A stretch of 42,790 nt of DNA. Source: Methanolinea sp. GTDB lineage: Archaea; Halobacteriota; Methanomicrobia; Methanomicrobiales; Methanospirillaceae. Below are positions 41,939 to 42,790 of the stretch, in pieces (the first letter of the stretch is position 1; each line of letters begins with the position of its first letter). The DNA lies in NCBI GenBank assembly GCA_025453675.1, contig JALOPW010000014.1, forward strand, positions 1 through 42,790. Reading direction: 5' to 3'. The position numbers and the translations under genes are program-made. The notes beneath the pieces were generated by a model. It saw only the letters and a list, made by a program, of their open reading frames with translations. It made no database searches and was not told where the DNA came from.

Positions 41939-42382
41939 TTATTCCCATGGAACTTTGAACACGTTTTGATCATAATACGACCAGGCGTGAATCAGTTCAG
42001 GTGTTTTGAATGCGTCTTCATAGGAAGACCCAATCGATGGAGTGATGGTAGGGGTCATAAATGGATCGTCATAATAAAACGACCATGCATGGGTCAGTTC
42101 AGGTGTTTTGAATGCATCTTCGTAGGAAGGCCACATCGCGGGTGTCAGGTTAGGGGTGGCGAATGCGTCTTCATAGGAAGGCCCAATTGACGGGGTGATG
42201 TTGGGGATCTTAAATGGGTCTTCATAGTAATACGACCATGCATGAGTCAGTTCAGGTGTTTTAAATACATCTTCGTAGGAAGACCCCATCGAGGAAGTCA
42301 TGTTTTCATACAGTGCAGATGCACCACCTATCATGAGTGAGAGAGATACAATGCCCAGTACCAGCCAGGTGATTTTTTTCAT
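41939..42382 (-). CDS. Secreted protein made of 17-residue repeats
   Basis: 147 aa. Signal peptide 1-23 (ending ASA). From residue 35, six exact 17-residue repeats and one partial fill the rest. Two flavours occur: SYEDAFKTPELTHAWSY and YYEDPFKIPNITPSIGP, both fitting [SY]Y[ED]DxFxxPx[LI]T. On DNA these are 51-bp units from 41975 to 42280. The protein is acidic, aromatic and Pro-rich, without Cys. ATG at 42382 has AAGGAGG at 42389-42395; the frame is open to 42499 but has no signal there. No family recognised. Confidence 0.8.
   Translation of the reverse strand: MKKITWLVLGIVSLSLMIGGASALYENMTSSMGSSYEDVFKTPELTHAWSYYYEDPFKIPNITPSIGPSYEDAFATPNLTPAMWPSYEDAFKTPELTHAWSFYYDDPFMTPTITPSIGSSYEDAFKTPELIHAWSYYDQNVFKVPWE
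41975..42280. repeat. Six 51-bp tandem repeats within the secreted repeat protein gene
   Basis: Units 41975-42025, 42026-42076, 42077-42127, 42128-42178, 42179-42229, 42230-42280 code one 17-residue repeat each. Alternate units are most alike at the DNA level, which points to duplication of a two-unit (102-bp) block. Confidence 0.8.
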
Positions 42383-42417
42383 GTGATTCCTCCTTGATGG
42401 GATAATGTACCCTTTCC

Positions 42418-42429
42418 AATAATAAATGC
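42418..42429 (-). promoter_or_regulatory. TATA box for the repeat-protein gene
   Basis: Minus-strand GCATTTATTATT, about 40 nt upstream of the ATG at 42382, leaving a short leader that holds AAGGAGG. Confidence 0.55.
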
Positions 42430-42655
42430 TTTTTCTCTGTCTTTTTTCACGATGGAAACGCGTGCAGATCACACAAGAAAAAAAACTGTGCCTCTCCATC
42501 CCATGGTTATCTTTTCATTTCAGAAAAATATCGAGAGAAGCAGATAAAACACGGTTCGCTCCCTCACTATGTGGGAGAAAAGTGTCAACCGATCTTTCAG
42601 AAAGAACAGAAATACCCTGTAGGACTACAACGGCAATAGAAAGAAGAAAATGTTG

Positions 42656-42676
42656 GGGGCTCTTTTTGGGAGCCCC
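42656..42676 (-). terminator. Terminator of secreted-family copy 3
   Basis: GGGGCTC (42656-42662) pairs with GAGCCCC (42670-42676), with a T-rich stretch beyond it on the minus strand. It begins 27 nt after the stop of the partial gene at 42703. The 42500-42655 stretch shows nothing else. Confidence 0.6.
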
Positions 42677-42702
42677 TGTGCTCATCTTACACTACTGGGA
42701 GT

Positions 42703-42790
42703 TTAGATGCGGCGGACGCCGTCCTGCACACTCATCGACTTGCTGAAGGACTCGATCACACCGGATGCGGTGGTCTTCTCCTTGTAGACA
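42703..42790 (-). CDS. Secreted protein, family copy 3 (C-terminal end only)
   Basis: The window ends inside this gene. The visible 28 residues read VYKEKTTASGVIESFSKSMS then VQDGVRRI and a TAA stop. They are nearly identical to the end of copy 1 (ASGIIESFSKSMSYQSGVRRI), so a third member of the family follows on the minus strand. Its length and N-terminal part cannot be known here. Confidence 0.8.
   Translation of the reverse strand, partial: VYKEKTTASGVIESFSKSMSVQDGVRRI

Noticed and set aside
41667-41969. 100-codon plus-strand frame
   Set aside because: It covers the two hairpins and runs antisense into the repeat-protein gene; no ribosome site or recognisable protein features.

Overview
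The window comes from a methanogenic archaeon, most likely order Methanomicrobiales. I infer this from the set of gene families: coenzyme F420 enzymes (CofE, F420:NADP reductase), methanogen-restricted families (DUF2111, DUF2551, an NrpR effector domain), archaeal SecF-SecD, RtcB/archease, RIO2, DUF460, cupin-type phosphoglucose isomerase, a two-subunit pyruvate carboxylase, TATA-type promoters and a tRNA with a bulge-helix-bulge intron. The genus cannot be fixed from the sequence alone.

Layout. 1-600: an intact tRNA-Ala(TGC) inside four tandem copies of its own 3' part plus trailer. 619-4897 (minus): a DUF2281 protein, class II aldolase, F420:NADP reductase, thioredoxin and secF-secD. 5092-8618 (plus): DUF2551, a small CxxC protein, archease, RtcB, a glutamine-amidotransferase-like protein and DUF2111. 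8623-15477 (plus): a biotin block with birA, a BirA-type operator, bioY, two ECF ATPases, EcfT, and pyruvate carboxylase pycB-pycA. 15562-19256: intron-containing tRNA-Met, UbiB-family kinase, a small membrane protein, an LEA14-like protein and cofE. 19426-20863: a decayed two-component region with histidine-kinase fragments on both strands, an intact receiver protein and a tiny Cys-rich ORF. 20864-26784: a large PhoU/DUF47-like protein paired with a PPDK-like protein that lacks the PEP/pyruvate barrel, then a disulfide oxidoreductase and an unknown protein. 26851-33748: NrpR-domain protein, TrmB regulator facing an S-layer-like exported protein, cupin PGI, NAD synthetase, a K+ channel with two RCK units and a tRNA thiolase. 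33802-37467 (plus): RIO2, DUF460, ThiL. 37464-42790 (minus): cell-surface genes, namely a TPR lipoprotein, three members of a secreted paralogous family (the third cut by the window end) and a secreted protein built of 17-residue repeats.

How it works together. The clearest unit is biotin: BirA senses and attaches biotin, its likely operator sits in front of a complete BioY-ECF importer, and the next genes encode the main biotin-dependent enzyme. The RtcB/archease block is an RNA ligation module. The strongest leads for undescribed biology are the PhoU-like/truncated-PPDK pair, the secreted paralog family with its repeat protein, and the small CxxC gene overlapping archease.
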